The position numbers were made by a program, and so were the translations under genes. Shown here in pieces: positions 1-8,729 of a DNA stretch of 64,000 nucleotides. A model generated the notes under the pieces. The model was not told the origin of the DNA, did not search any database, and worked only from the letters and a program-made list of their open reading frames with translations. The stretch covers positions 1-64,000 of the forward strand of contig CAYRSN010000002.1 in NCBI GenBank assembly GCA_964427185.1, written 5' to 3'. Numbering within the stretch: the stretch's first letter is position 1; each line of letters starts with the position of its first letter. Origin of the DNA: Sulfurivirga sp964427185 (GTDB lineage: Bacteria; Pseudomonadota; Gammaproteobacteria; Thiomicrospirales; Thiomicrospiraceae).

Positions 1-15
1 TTCAGTTTAGTTGAA

Positions 16-1386
16 TTATCCGCCTTGCAGGATGATAACAGTGGCCAGCCCCAGCAGGGCAAAAAAGCCCATGGTATCTGTGACTGTGGTCAGCATCAGG
101 CCGGAGGCTAGGGCAGGATCGATTTTAAAGCGCTCCAGCATGATGGGGATCAATGCACCGGCCACGGCTCCGGAGACCAGATTGACAAGAATCGCTGCAC
201 CGAACACAAGCCCGAGTATGGCATTATCAAACCACCACCAGGCAAAGATGCCGGTCAGGACAGCCCATAGCAATCCATTCAGAAACCCAACGGTGACCTC
301 TTTCATGACCAGAGAGCGCATATTGGAGCTGGTGAGTGTGCCTGTGGCCATGGCGCGGATGACAATGGTGGCGGTTTGCGTGCCGCCGATCCCCCCCATG
401 CTGGCGACAATGGGCATCATCAGCGCCAGAGCGACGATTTTGTCCAATGTGTCTTCAAATAGGCTGGCCACCCAGGCGGCGAAAACCGCGGTGAGCAGGT
501 TGATCCCTAACCAGAAAGCACGGCGTTTGGCTGAGACCAGCGGCGGCGCAAAAATATCTTCATCTTCATCCAGACCAGCCTGAGCCATTTGAGCGTGTTC
601 GGCCTCTTCACGGATAATATCGACCACATCATCGATGGTAATGCGCCCAAGAATATGGTTTTCACTGTCCACAACGGCTACATCCACCCAGTCATTCTGC
701 TCAAACAGACGGGCGACTTCTTTTACAGGGGTGAGCACATGCACAGGGGGCTTGGAGGCGTCTAACAGCGCCTCAATTAAAGTGTCTTCTTCATGGGTGA
801 GTAGATCTGTCAGTTTGACAATGCCTTGATAGTGATTGTGACGATCCCGCACAAAAAGGCTGACAAGCTGTTCGGGCAGCTTGCCAAGCTGACGCAGGTA
901 ACGCAGGACGGTTTCAACGGTCACATCTGCGCGGACAGTGATGAGATCTGTGTTCATGATACCGCCGGCGGTGTCCTCCGGGTAGGACATGGCGGTTTCT
1001 ACTGCGTGGCGCTCATCCTCATCCAGTGCATCCAGCAAGATGGTTTTGTGCTCATCGGAAAGGGATTGGGCGATGTCAACCAGGTCGTCCGTATCCAGCC
1101 CATCTGCCAGCTCTTCGATCTCTTCTTTTTCCAAGGTTTGCAGCAGTTTGCCGCGTACCTCGTCATTGAGATGCGCCAGCACCTCTCCGTGAATGGCATG
1201 ATCTACGTGTGCCCAGATAACATGACGCAGTTCAGGCGGTGTGGTCTCCAGCAGCTCGGCAATTTGTTCGGGCACAAGCTCTTTGAGCAGCGCCTCAAGC
1301 CTCAGCCCATCCTCTTCTTTTGCCGCCTGGAGAATCTGTTCGACAATTTGTTCTTTCTGTTCTTGCGTTAGCGTAACTTCGCCCAT
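16..1386 (-). CDS. mgtE: Magnesium transporter MgtE
   Basis: This 456-residue protein is a Mg2+ channel/transporter of the inner membrane. The order is an acidic helical MgtE N-domain (about residues 1-130), a CBS pair (about 137-260) that senses cytoplasmic Mg2+ in this family, and a membrane region from about residue 288 with roughly five helices. The last helices carry TVTDTMGFF, whose Asp corresponds to the pore Asp of the family. Length is normal for MgtE. It is transcribed away from pyrH. An inverted-repeat element begins only 37 bp upstream of its start codon, so its promoter must lie in or very close to that element. Family assignment is secure; the transported ion is inferred from the family. 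Confidence 0.95.
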   Translation of the reverse strand: MGEVTLTQEQKEQIVEQILQAAKEEDGLRLEALLKELVPEQIAELLETTPPELRHVIWAHVDHAIHGEVLAHLNDEVRGKLLQTLEKEEIEELADGLDTDDLVDIAQSLSDEHKTILLDALDEDERHAVETAMSYPEDTAGGIMNTDLITVRADVTVETVLRYLRQLGKLPEQLVSLFVRDRHNHYQGIVKLTDLLTHEEDTLIEALLDASKPPVHVLTPVKEVARLFEQNDWVDVAVVDSENHILGRITIDDVVDIIREEAEHAQMAQAGLDEDEDIFAPPLVSAKRRAFWLGINLLTAVFAAWVASLFEDTLDKIVALALMMPIVASMGGIGGTQTATIVIRAMATGTLTSSNMRSLVMKEVTVGFLNGLLWAVLTGIFAWWWFDNAILGLVFGAAILVNLVSGAVAGALIPIMLERFKIDPALASGLMLTTVTDTMGFFALLGLATVIILQGG

Positions 1387-1422
1387 GATATTTCCTTTGT
1401 ATGCGGCGTTATTTTAAAGTGG

Positions 1423-1697
1423 TTAAGGCACCTCCGCAAAACCTTGAATGTGCTCGCGTTGCGTGTGCGATGGCGGCAGATGCAAGACGCGAGTCGCAGG
1501 ATTGTGTGCCCAATTCAAGGCGAGCAACACAGCAGATGCCGCCATCCCACCGCAACCCGCAGGGACAGGGTGATTTCGGCTCAATGCCTGTGTTGCGCCT
1601 CACTCGCATAGAATAACTATGCCACGTTCGGCGCGCCTTGGCCTGAACCAAAATCGCCACTGTCGCGACCGTTCAGGGTTTTGCGGAGGTGCCTTAA
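1423..1697. mobile_element. MITE-like element with 26-bp terminal inverted repeats
   Basis: The gap between mgtE and pyrH is almost filled by a 275-bp block whose two ends are inverted copies of each other. The left end (1423-1448) and the reverse complement of the right end (1672-1697) agree at 25 of 26 positions, starting TTAAGGCACCTCCGC. There is no plausible gene inside; small reading frames there are not convincing. An internal hairpin lies at 1606-1622 (GCATAG, five-base loop, CTATGC). A partial, inverted second copy is at 23621-23697. Terminal inverted repeats, small size, no transposase and a second copy fit a non-autonomous miniature transposable element. The TTAA at each end could be a target duplication or part of the repeat. 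Confidence 0.75.
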
Positions 1698-1764
1698 GGG
1701 AGTGAAAGGTTGAAATATTGGGGTAAAAAGATTCCTTTTCAAGTATCAAAGCAAGCAGATGTGC

Positions 1765-1774
1765 GTGGTATCAT
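1765..1774 (+). promoter_or_regulatory. Probable extended -10 promoter of pyrH
   Basis: TGGTATCAT at 1766-1774 has the TGn extension and a good -10 hexamer (TATCAT), about 26 bp before the chosen pyrH start. No convincing -35 is seen. It lies between the mobile element and pyrH, and gives pyrH its own promoter in the absence of the usual upstream tsf gene. Confidence 0.45.
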
Positions 1775-1799
1775 ATGGCAAATTTTCAGGGAGCAGAGC

Positions 1800-2522
1800 A
1801 TGGCGCTGAAATTTGGAAGAATTCTGGTGAAATTGAGCGGTGAGGCCTTGCAGGGGTCTGAGGCATTTGGATTGGATGCTTCGACGCTTGCACAGGTGGC
1901 GGCTCAGATCAAACAGGTCTATGACCGTGGTGTGGAAATCGGACTGGTTGTCGGTGGCGGAAATATTTTTCGGGGTGCACAGATTGATAATGCCCAAATT
2001 GACCGGGTGACCAAGGATCAGATGGGCATGATGGCAACTGTCATCAATGGACTGGCCTTGCGTGATGTATTGTCTGCCCACGGTATGCCGACGGTGTTGA
2101 TGTCTGCTATTCCCATGCAGGAGGTTGCGCGGCCTGTCGATGCTATGGCCGCACGGGAAGCGCTGGCAGCAGGCAAGATTGTGATTTTTTCGGGCGGTAC
2201 GGGAAACCCCTTTGTGACGACGGATACGGCAGCCACCTTGAGAGGTGTGGAAATCGCAGCCGATGTGGTCATTAAAGCTACAAAGGTAGATGGCATTTAT
2301 ACGGACGATCCTTTTAAAAACCCCGAGGCAACACGCTTTGATGTTTTAAGTTATGACGAAGTGATTCGTCGCAACCTTCAGGTAATGGATCTGGCAGCTT
2401 TTGCCATGTGTCGTGAACAGAATATGCCGATCGTGGTGGCCGACATGTTTAAAGCTGGTGCACTATTGAAAATCGTTTCAGGTGAAGCGGAAGGCACATT
2501 AGTAACAGGAGCAGAAGTATGA
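1800..2522 (+). CDS. pyrH: Uridylate kinase
   Basis: UMP kinase phosphorylates UMP to UDP with ATP in pyrimidine nucleotide synthesis, as a cytoplasmic hexamer. The 240-residue product has the amino-acid-kinase fold with KLSGEAL near the N-terminus, GGGNIFRG, and FSGGTGNPFVTTDTAA in the ATP region. The reading frame extends 30 codons further upstream, but ATG 1800 is preferred because AGGGAG lies just upstream and the protein then has the usual length. The stop overlaps the frr start (ATGA). In many gammaproteobacteria rpsB-tsf precede pyrH; here they are absent and a mobile element and mgtE lie upstream. Confidence 0.97.
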   Translation: MALKFGRILVKLSGEALQGSEAFGLDASTLAQVAAQIKQVYDRGVEIGLVVGGGNIFRGAQIDNAQIDRVTKDQMGMMATVINGLALRDVLSAHGMPTVLMSAIPMQEVARPVDAMAAREALAAGKIVIFSGGTGNPFVTTDTAATLRGVEIAADVVIKATKVDGIYTDDPFKNPEATRFDVLSYDEVIRRNLQVMDLAAFAMCREQNMPIVVADMFKAGALLKIVSGEAEGTLVTGAEV

Positions 2523-3076
2523 TTAAAGAAATTTTGCAGGATGCGGAAAGCCGCATGAAAAAAAGTATTGAGAGCCTGGAAGACCAGTTCTCCAAAATTC
2601 GTACAGGGCGTGCACACCCGAGCATTCTGGATACGATCAAGGTGGAATATTACGGCTCGGAAGTGCCGGTATCTCAGGTGGCTAATGTAACGGTAGAAGA
2701 TGCACGGACACTGGTTGTGCAGCCTTGGGAGCAGCAGATGGTGGCGGTGATTGAAAAGGCCATTATGACATCAGATCTGGGAGTTAATCCGGTGACTGTG
2801 GGCAATGTGATGCGGATTCCACTGCCACCACTGACCGAAGAGCGTCGTCGAGAGTTGATCAAAGTGGCGCGTGCGGAGGCTGAGCATGCGCGGGTTGCTA
2901 TCCGCAATATTCGTCGTGATGCTAATGGCGACGTGAAAGATCTGTTGAAAGCGAAAGAGATCAGTGAAGATGAAGCACGCCGTGCGGAAGAGCAGGTGCA
3001 GAAGCTCACGGATAAATATGTTGAGCAGGTGGAAGCGCGCCTGAAGGAAAAAGAAGCAGCGTTGCTGGATGTCTGA
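2519..3076 (+). CDS. frr: Ribosome recycling factor
   Basis: RRF, with EF-G, splits post-termination ribosomes. The 185-residue length is exactly that of the family. The motif KIRTGRAHPSILD is in the N-terminal helix of the three-helix bundle, and VNPVTVGNVMRIPLPPLTEERRRE-type sequence marks the hinge and second domain. It overlaps pyrH by four bases and uppS by eight, so translation of the three is probably coupled. Confidence 0.98.
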   Translation: MIKEILQDAESRMKKSIESLEDQFSKIRTGRAHPSILDTIKVEYYGSEVPVSQVANVTVEDARTLVVQPWEQQMVAVIEKAIMTSDLGVNPVTVGNVMRIPLPPLTEERRRELIKVARAEAEHARVAIRNIRRDANGDVKDLLKAKEISEDEARRAEEQVQKLTDKYVEQVEARLKEKEAALLDV

Positions 3077-3785
3077 GTCGGCACATACTCGGCGCCCTCG
3101 CCATGTTGCCATTATTATGGATGGTAATGGGCGCTGGGCTAAAAAGCGCATGATGCCACGCATTATGGGACACCGGCAGGGGGCTGTGCGTGTGCGTGAA
3201 GTTGTACAGGCAAGTGTGGAATGCGGTATTGAAGTTTTAAGCCTGTTTGCATTCAGTACGGAAAACTGGCAGCGCCCACAGGAAGAGGTGTCCGGGCTGA
3301 TGCGCCTGTTTCTGGAGTCGCTCAAAAAAGAGCGGGATGCGTTACATAAGAATAATATCCGTTTACGGGTGATAGGCGATCGGAGCCGCTTTGCAGCGGA
3401 AATTCAGCAGGAAATTGAAGCAGCGGAAGCCCTGACGCAAAATAATCACGGTATGGTGCTAAATATTGCGGCGAATTATGGCGGACGCTGGGATATTGTG
3501 CAGGCTGTGCAGCGTTATTATCAGGCACAGGGTCAGCAGCAGGCGCAGGCGATCACCGCCGAAGCGCTGGAGGCTTATCTTTCTACGGCTGGGCTGCCAG
3601 AGCCCGATCTGCTGATTCGCACGGGGGGAGAGCACCGGATCAGTAATTTCATGATCTGGCAATTGGCTTATACCGAGCTTTATTTTACCGATACCTTCTG
3701 GCCGGATTTTGACCGGAGTGCTTATCAGGCCGCCTTGGAGGATTACGCGGTGCGCCAACGGCGTTTTGGCCGGGTGGAGGCCTGA
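3069..3785 (+). CDS. uppS: Isoprenyl (undecaprenyl) diphosphate synthase
   Basis: This cis-prenyltransferase makes undecaprenyl diphosphate, the lipid carrier for peptidoglycan and O-antigen. The 238-residue protein has the family's first motif, IIMDGNGRWAKKR, with the catalytic Asp, then FAFSTENW and the C-terminal RTGGEHRISNF region that binds pyrophosphate. It overlaps frr by eight bases. In Escherichia coli dxr sits between frr and uppS; here it is missing from this position. The next gene, cdsA, starts three bases after the stop. Confidence 0.96.
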   Translation: MSESAHTRRPRHVAIIMDGNGRWAKKRMMPRIMGHRQGAVRVREVVQASVECGIEVLSLFAFSTENWQRPQEEVSGLMRLFLESLKKERDALHKNNIRLRVIGDRSRFAAEIQQEIEAAEALTQNNHGMVLNIAANYGGRWDIVQAVQRYYQAQGQQQAQAITAEALEAYLSTAGLPEPDLLIRTGGEHRISNFMIWQLAYTELYFTDTFWPDFDRSAYQAALEDYAVRQRRFGRVEA

Positions 3786-3788
3786 GCG

Positions 3789-4580
3789 GTGTTGAAAACA
3801 CGTCTTATTTCTGCTGTTATCCTGCTTGTGTTGCTCGCTTTTCTGCTGGGCATGGGGCATAGTGGGATTTGGCAGGTTGCACTCAGTGTACTGGTTGGGC
3901 TGGCAGCCTGGGAGTGGGCGCGTCTAAGTGGGCTTGAGTCACAGTCTGGGCGTTGGGGATATGGCATTGCACTGACCCTGTTTACCTATTGGGGGCTGGT
4001 GCAGCATGTGCATGACAGCCTGCTGGTCTGGCTGCTGGTGGCCTGGCTGGGGGTGGTGCCAATACTGTTTTATCAGCATGTTCGCTCGGCAGGAAAGTGG
4101 CGTTTGGGACAGCTGCCGCTGTTAATGCTTGGGGTGGTGGTGTTGTTTCCATTTGCATGGTCGCTATTTCATGGGTTGATACGTTTTGGCACGTTAGAAG
4201 TACTATGGTGGATGGCGATGGTTTGGGCAGCGGATACAGGTGCTTATTTTGCCGGCCGTCAGTTTGGGCGGCATAAGCTGGCACAGATGATCAGCCCCGG
4301 CAAAACCTGGGAGGGCGTTGCAGGGGGTGCACTGGCTGCCATGAGTGTCGCAGGCATAGGAGGGCTGTGGTTCGAGACCACTTGGTGGCAGGTGCTCTTA
4401 CTGGGGGGGATTGCTGCGGTTTCCTTTGTGGGGGATCTGCTGGAGAGTTTGCTGAAGCGTTGGGCCGGCTTAAAAGACAGCAGCCACTTGATTCCGGGAC
4501 ATGGCGGTGTGCTGGATCGTATCGATAGCCTTCTATTTGCGCTGCCTTGGATGTGGCTGGTGATGATGGGGGGTGTGTGA
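3789..4580 (+). CDS. cdsA: Phosphatidate cytidylyltransferase
   Basis: CDP-diacylglycerol synthase makes the activated precursor of membrane phospholipids from phosphatidate and CTP. The 263-residue protein is almost entirely hydrophobic helices. It ends with the complete CdsA signature, SLLKRWAGLKDSSHLIPGHG followed by GVLDRIDS. The start is GTG at 3789; TTG at 3792 is an alternative. The stop codon overlaps the GTG start of rseP. Confidence 0.96.
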   Translation: MLKTRLISAVILLVLLAFLLGMGHSGIWQVALSVLVGLAAWEWARLSGLESQSGRWGYGIALTLFTYWGLVQHVHDSLLVWLLVAWLGVVPILFYQHVRSAGKWRLGQLPLLMLGVVVLFPFAWSLFHGLIRFGTLEVLWWMAMVWAADTGAYFAGRQFGRHKLAQMISPGKTWEGVAGGALAAMSVAGIGGLWFETTWWQVLLLGGIAAVSFVGDLLESLLKRWAGLKDSSHLIPGHGGVLDRIDSLLFALPWMWLVMMGGV

Positions 4581-5923
4581 GTATTCTGTATAGCCTATTG
4601 GGGTTTGCGCTGATGCTGGGCGTGCTAGTCTTTGTGCATGAGTGGGGGCACTATATTGTTGCACGTCTGTTTAATGTAAAAGTCATGCGCTTTTCCATTG
4701 GGTTTGGTCCTGTAATTGCCCGTTTCCAGCGGGGAGAGACTGAGTGGGCGCTCAGTGCAATTCCTCTGGGGGGGTATGTCAAAATGCTGGATGAGCGAGA
4801 GCAGCCTGTTTCATCTGCCGAGCGAGATCGAGCGTTCAGTGCACTGGCTCCCTGGAAGCGCATTTTAATTGTGCTGGCAGGGCCGTTGATTAACCTGCTG
4901 TTTGCCTGGGTGCTGTTTGCGTTGGTGTATTGGGTGGGGTATGACACAATTCGTCCGGTAATCAGTGAACAGCAACGTCCGGATGTGCCCATTGTGCTTT
5001 CGCATGTGGATGCAACACCTGTCTGGAGCTGGGGAGATGTGCAGACACAGGTGATGAAAGCTGCTCTGCAGGGAGCGCCTACACAACTTACACTTCAAGG
5101 CAAAATTTGGCCTGATTGGCAGCCTTGGCAAAAATGGGTGACACTGGAAACCTTTGATATTGATCAGGGGCTGTATGCATGGCTGGCCTCTCAGGGGTTG
5201 CAGCCAGCTTCACCGCCGATGCTGCCGCGGGTGGGGCAGGTGATGCCGGACAGTCCGGCTGAACAGGCAGGTTTACGTGCAGGGGATATGATCCTGGCTG
5301 TAAATGATCGCCCTGTTTCCTCCTGGCAGGCACTGGTAGCGATGATTGCGCAATATCCACATAAACAGGTGATCTTGCAGGTGTCGAGGCAGGGCGTGGT
5401 GTTGGAGTTGCCTGTCACCATCGGTGTACATCCAGATAAGCGCGGCGAGGTAAAAGGGTTTTTGGGTGTGGGCGTAGATGTTGCCGAGGCGGTTCCCCCC
5501 GAGTTTAAATCTCATGTGGCCTATGCGCTGCCGCAAGCGCTTGAAAAAGGGTTACAGCGCGGTATGGATATGCTCTCCATGACGTTGGATGTCATGATGA
5601 AAATGCTGACGGGGCAGGCGAGTTTGCAGAATTTGTCCGGGCCCGTTAGTATTGCGCAGTTTTCGGGGCAGGCGCTGGCGCAAGGCTGGGTGAGCTTTGT
5701 GCTTTTGATGGCGCTGTTAAGTTTAAGCCTTGGGGTGTTGAATTTATTGCCTATTCCTATGTTAGATGGTGGGCATATTGTGATGGATTTATATGCCTGG
5801 ATACGTGGGAAGCCTTTGCCTGAAACGATTCAAAACGGTGCTTATAAACTTGGATTAGCGGTGCTGCTTTTTTTAACTTTTTTGGCGTTGACCAACGATA
5901 TGGTGCGTTTGCTGCATGATTAA
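4577..5923 (+). CDS. rseP: Site-2 protease RseP, inner-membrane zinc metalloprotease
   Basis: RseP cleaves the membrane-embedded anti-sigma factor RseA (and signal-peptide remnants) as part of the sigma-E envelope stress response. The N-terminal helix carries the zinc motif HEWGH, and the third helix carries NLLPIPMLDGG with the third ligand Asp. One clear PDZ domain is seen (LPRVGQVMPDSPAEQAGLRA onwards); the region before it looks like a degenerate first PDZ. The start is taken as GTG 4577, which overlaps the cdsA stop and gives 448 residues, close to the usual 450. A longer reading frame from 4547 would add ten unconserved residues. It is followed by its classical neighbour bamA. Confidence 0.95.
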   Translation: MSILYSLLGFALMLGVLVFVHEWGHYIVARLFNVKVMRFSIGFGPVIARFQRGETEWALSAIPLGGYVKMLDEREQPVSSAERDRAFSALAPWKRILIVLAGPLINLLFAWVLFALVYWVGYDTIRPVISEQQRPDVPIVLSHVDATPVWSWGDVQTQVMKAALQGAPTQLTLQGKIWPDWQPWQKWVTLETFDIDQGLYAWLASQGLQPASPPMLPRVGQVMPDSPAEQAGLRAGDMILAVNDRPVSSWQALVAMIAQYPHKQVILQVSRQGVVLELPVTIGVHPDKRGEVKGFLGVGVDVAEAVPPEFKSHVAYALPQALEKGLQRGMDMLSMTLDVMMKMLTGQASLQNLSGPVSIAQFSGQALAQGWVSFVLLMALLSLSLGVLNLLPIPMLDGGHIVMDLYAWIRGKPLPETIQNGAYKLGLAVLLFLTFLALTNDMVRLLHD

Positions 5924-8183
5924 ATCAAGATGGATAGCGGGTGTTTTGTGTTGGATGTGGGTGGCGGCGGCCTTGGCGGCATTCGCGCCGTTTAAAGTGC
6001 ACCAGATTGAAATTAAAGGCAATCAGCGTATAGGGGATCAAACGATCTTTAACTATCTGCCGGTTGAAAAGGGGCAGATTCTAGACAGCGACAAAGCAGC
6101 AGATGCGTTACGGGCACTTTATGCGACAGGCTTTTTTAAGACGGCAGCGCTATTTAATGAGAATGGTGTACTGGTGATTAAAGTAGTGGAGCGTCCGACG
6201 ATTGCCGATGTAAAGATTGAGGGTAACAGCCTGATCAATACGGAAGATTTGGAGAAGGGGCTGGAAGCCATAGGTATTAAGAAAGGACAGCTGTTCAGTA
6301 TAGTCAAAGCCGATCAGATGGTGAAGGAATTACGCCATCAGTATGAGAACATGGGATATTACGGTGCGAAAATTGAAATTAAAACAGAGACGCTGCCGCG
6401 TAATCGCGTTGCGCTGCTACTGAAAATTAACGAAGGGCAGTCGGCGACATTAGGGCGCATTACCTTTACAGGCAACCAGGCTTTTGATGATCGGACACTG
6501 CGTGCTCAGATGCAGCTGCACCCTGGAGCGCAATATGCGCAAGATCAGCTGCGCGGTGACCTGGATACATTGCAGAGCTTTTATCTGAATAAAGGCTTTG
6601 CGGCTTTTAAATTACGCTCTACCCAGGTGCGTCTGTCCCCGGATAAACAAAAGGTCTACCTCACGATTAACCTGCATGAGGGGCAAGTTTATCATTTCAA
6701 GCAAGTGGTGCTGAAAGGTGAGCTGAAACTGCCACGAGCATTGTTGGAGTCGCTAATCACGGTTCAGCCGGGGCAGCGCTTTTCACGGCAGGCCATTATC
6801 GAAAGCATGAACGCCTTGCTGGACAAATATAGTGAGCATGCCTATGCCAATGCACGGGTTGTGCCTCAGGTTATCCTGGATGATGCGGCACGTACCGTGG
6901 ATTTGACCTTTTATGTGCAGCCAGGCAGCCGTGTCTATGTGCGCTATATCAAACTGGAAGGCAATACGCGCACACGGGATCATGTGATTCGTCGCGAGCT
7001 TCGCCAGCTGGAAGCCGCCCCCTACTCTCAAACAATGGTGAAGCTGTCTAAAAAACGGTTGCGTAAACTGGGGTACTTTAAACAGGTTGAGATTATGCCA
7101 ACCCCGGTTGCGGAAGACATGGTGGATTTGCGCGTGAGGGTGGAAGAGCAGCCGACAGGCTCGTTAACAGCTTCGATCGGATACTCTCAATTATATGGTG
7201 TCAGCCTTTCTTTAAGTGTGGCCGAGCGTAACGTGCTGGGCAGTGGTGCCACCATGAGTATTAAGGCGACCACCAACAGCTCCAGCAAAAACTTGGACTT
7301 AAGCCTGACGAATCCTTATTTCACACCGAATGGAGTCAGCCTGGGGGTGGGCGGATTCTGGCGTGAAGTGAATGCGGATGAGTTGTATATTGCCAACTAC
7401 ACACTGAATACGTTGGGCGGGAAGGTATTTGGCAGTGTTCCACTGGATGAGGACAGCCGCTTCAGCTATGGTGTGCAGTTGAAGCGCGATGAACTTGTAT
7501 GCGGTGAAACGTTTACAACTTGTAATGATTTTGTTGCGCAGTTTGGCGAGCAGGTGGTGGCACCGTCGGTGAACCTGGGGTGGTCGCTGAATTCTACCAA
7601 TGCCTTTTATTTTCCCACGAAAGGGTATCGCTTGAGTGCTTCGCTGGATGTCACCCCCACGTCTGACCAGGATTTTGGATATGGCAAGCTGTTTTTATCC
7701 GGGCGTGTATTTTTTCCGCTTACGCGGGCGCTCAGCCTGAAAGTAAAAGCGGAAGCTGCTTATGGCGCGGGGGTTGGTGCGTTGGAGAATTTGCCGTTTT
7801 ATGAGCGTTTTTATGCGGGGGGAATCAGCTCTGTACGAGGCTTTGAGCCGAACAGTCTGGGTGAACACTATGATTTAATCACAGATGGTACGGATGTAGC
7901 CAAAGGTGGGGATTTCAAACTGGTTGGCACCTTTGCGCTGATTTCACCTTTTCCATTTATTGAGGATTCCAGCAACTTACGGGTGAGTCTGTATACGGAT
8001 TATGGCTATGTCTATCCTGATGTGGAGCAGTTCAATGCAGATGAATTGAGAGTTTCAGTGGGTGTGATGCTGAATTGGATCACACCAGTTGGGCCTTTGG
8101 CGTTATCATTTGCGAAACCGATTCGCTATGACGATAATGACAGGTTGCAGCAGTTTCAATTTAGTTTAGGGATGCCGTTCTGA
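5916..8183 (+). CDS. bamA: Outer membrane protein assembly factor BamA
   Basis: BamA is the core of the machine that folds beta-barrels into the outer membrane. The 755-residue precursor has a signal peptide ending near ALAAFA, five POTRA repeats over about residues 25-420, and a 16-strand barrel. VRGFEPNSLG is the conserved loop-6 VRGF motif, and the final residue is Phe, as expected for an outer-membrane barrel. It overlaps rseP and is followed immediately by skp. Confidence 0.97.
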   Translation: MIKSRWIAGVLCWMWVAAALAAFAPFKVHQIEIKGNQRIGDQTIFNYLPVEKGQILDSDKAADALRALYATGFFKTAALFNENGVLVIKVVERPTIADVKIEGNSLINTEDLEKGLEAIGIKKGQLFSIVKADQMVKELRHQYENMGYYGAKIEIKTETLPRNRVALLLKINEGQSATLGRITFTGNQAFDDRTLRAQMQLHPGAQYAQDQLRGDLDTLQSFYLNKGFAAFKLRSTQVRLSPDKQKVYLTINLHEGQVYHFKQVVLKGELKLPRALLESLITVQPGQRFSRQAIIESMNALLDKYSEHAYANARVVPQVILDDAARTVDLTFYVQPGSRVYVRYIKLEGNTRTRDHVIRRELRQLEAAPYSQTMVKLSKKRLRKLGYFKQVEIMPTPVAEDMVDLRVRVEEQPTGSLTASIGYSQLYGVSLSLSVAERNVLGSGATMSIKATTNSSSKNLDLSLTNPYFTPNGVSLGVGGFWREVNADELYIANYTLNTLGGKVFGSVPLDEDSRFSYGVQLKRDELVCGETFTTCNDFVAQFGEQVVAPSVNLGWSLNSTNAFYFPTKGYRLSASLDVTPTSDQDFGYGKLFLSGRVFFPLTRALSLKVKAEAAYGAGVGALENLPFYERFYAGGISSVRGFEPNSLGEHYDLITDGTDVAKGGDFKLVGTFALISPFPFIEDSSNLRVSLYTDYGYVYPDVEQFNADELRVSVGVMLNWITPVGPLALSFAKPIRYDDNDRLQQFQFSLGMPF

Positions 8184-8722
8184 TGAAGGTTTTAAAACAT
8201 TTTTTAGGGGCATGTGCCCTATTTTCCGTGTTGGCACTGCCTGTGCATTCGGCAGAAGGCGCAAAAGTAGGTGTGGTCAATGTCAATATGCTGATTGAGC
8301 AGGCACCGCAAGCACAGGCAGCCAGTCAGCGCTTGGAAAAAGAGTTTGCACCACAGCAGGCGCAGTTGCAGCAGATGATTAAAAAACTGGAAAAGCTGCA
8401 GTCGGAATATCAGAAAAACAGCCTGGCGCTTTCGGCAGAACAGAAACTGGCAAAGGAGCGGGAGATCACTCTGCTGACGCGTGAAGTCCAGCGGCGTAGA
8501 GCGGATATTCAGGAGTTGGTGAATCTACGTCGCAATGAGGAGCTGGCAAAGCTACAGGCTCTAATTAACCAGGCAATTCGTCAGATCGGCAAGCAGGAGC
8601 AGTATGATCTGATTCTGTATGATGGGATTGCCTTCAGCAGTGAACGTATTGATCTGACTCAGAAAATCTTAGCGTACCTGAAAAAACTTCAGGCGCAGAA
8701 AAAGAAAAGTTTCAACCAGTAA
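8183..8722 (+). CDS. skp: Periplasmic chaperone Skp/OmpH
   Basis: Skp holds unfolded outer-membrane proteins in the periplasm before delivery to BamA. The 179-residue precursor begins with a signal peptide cut near VHSAEGA. The mature part opens with KVGVVNVNMLIEQAP, typical of OmpH, and then a long charged coiled coil that forms the tentacles of the trimer. It overlaps the bamA stop by one base and precedes lpxD by seven. Confidence 0.93.
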   Translation: MKVLKHFLGACALFSVLALPVHSAEGAKVGVVNVNMLIEQAPQAQAASQRLEKEFAPQQAQLQQMIKKLEKLQSEYQKNSLALSAEQKLAKEREITLLTREVQRRRADIQELVNLRRNEELAKLQALINQAIRQIGKQEQYDLILYDGIAFSSERIDLTQKILAYLKKLQAQKKKSFNQ

Positions 8723-8729
8723 ATAGCCC

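Noticed and set aside
1409..1660. An 83-codon minus-strand and a 71-codon plus-strand reading frame inside the inverted-repeat element
   Set aside because: They lie within the repeat, have no ribosome-binding site or recognisable protein features, and look like chance openings.
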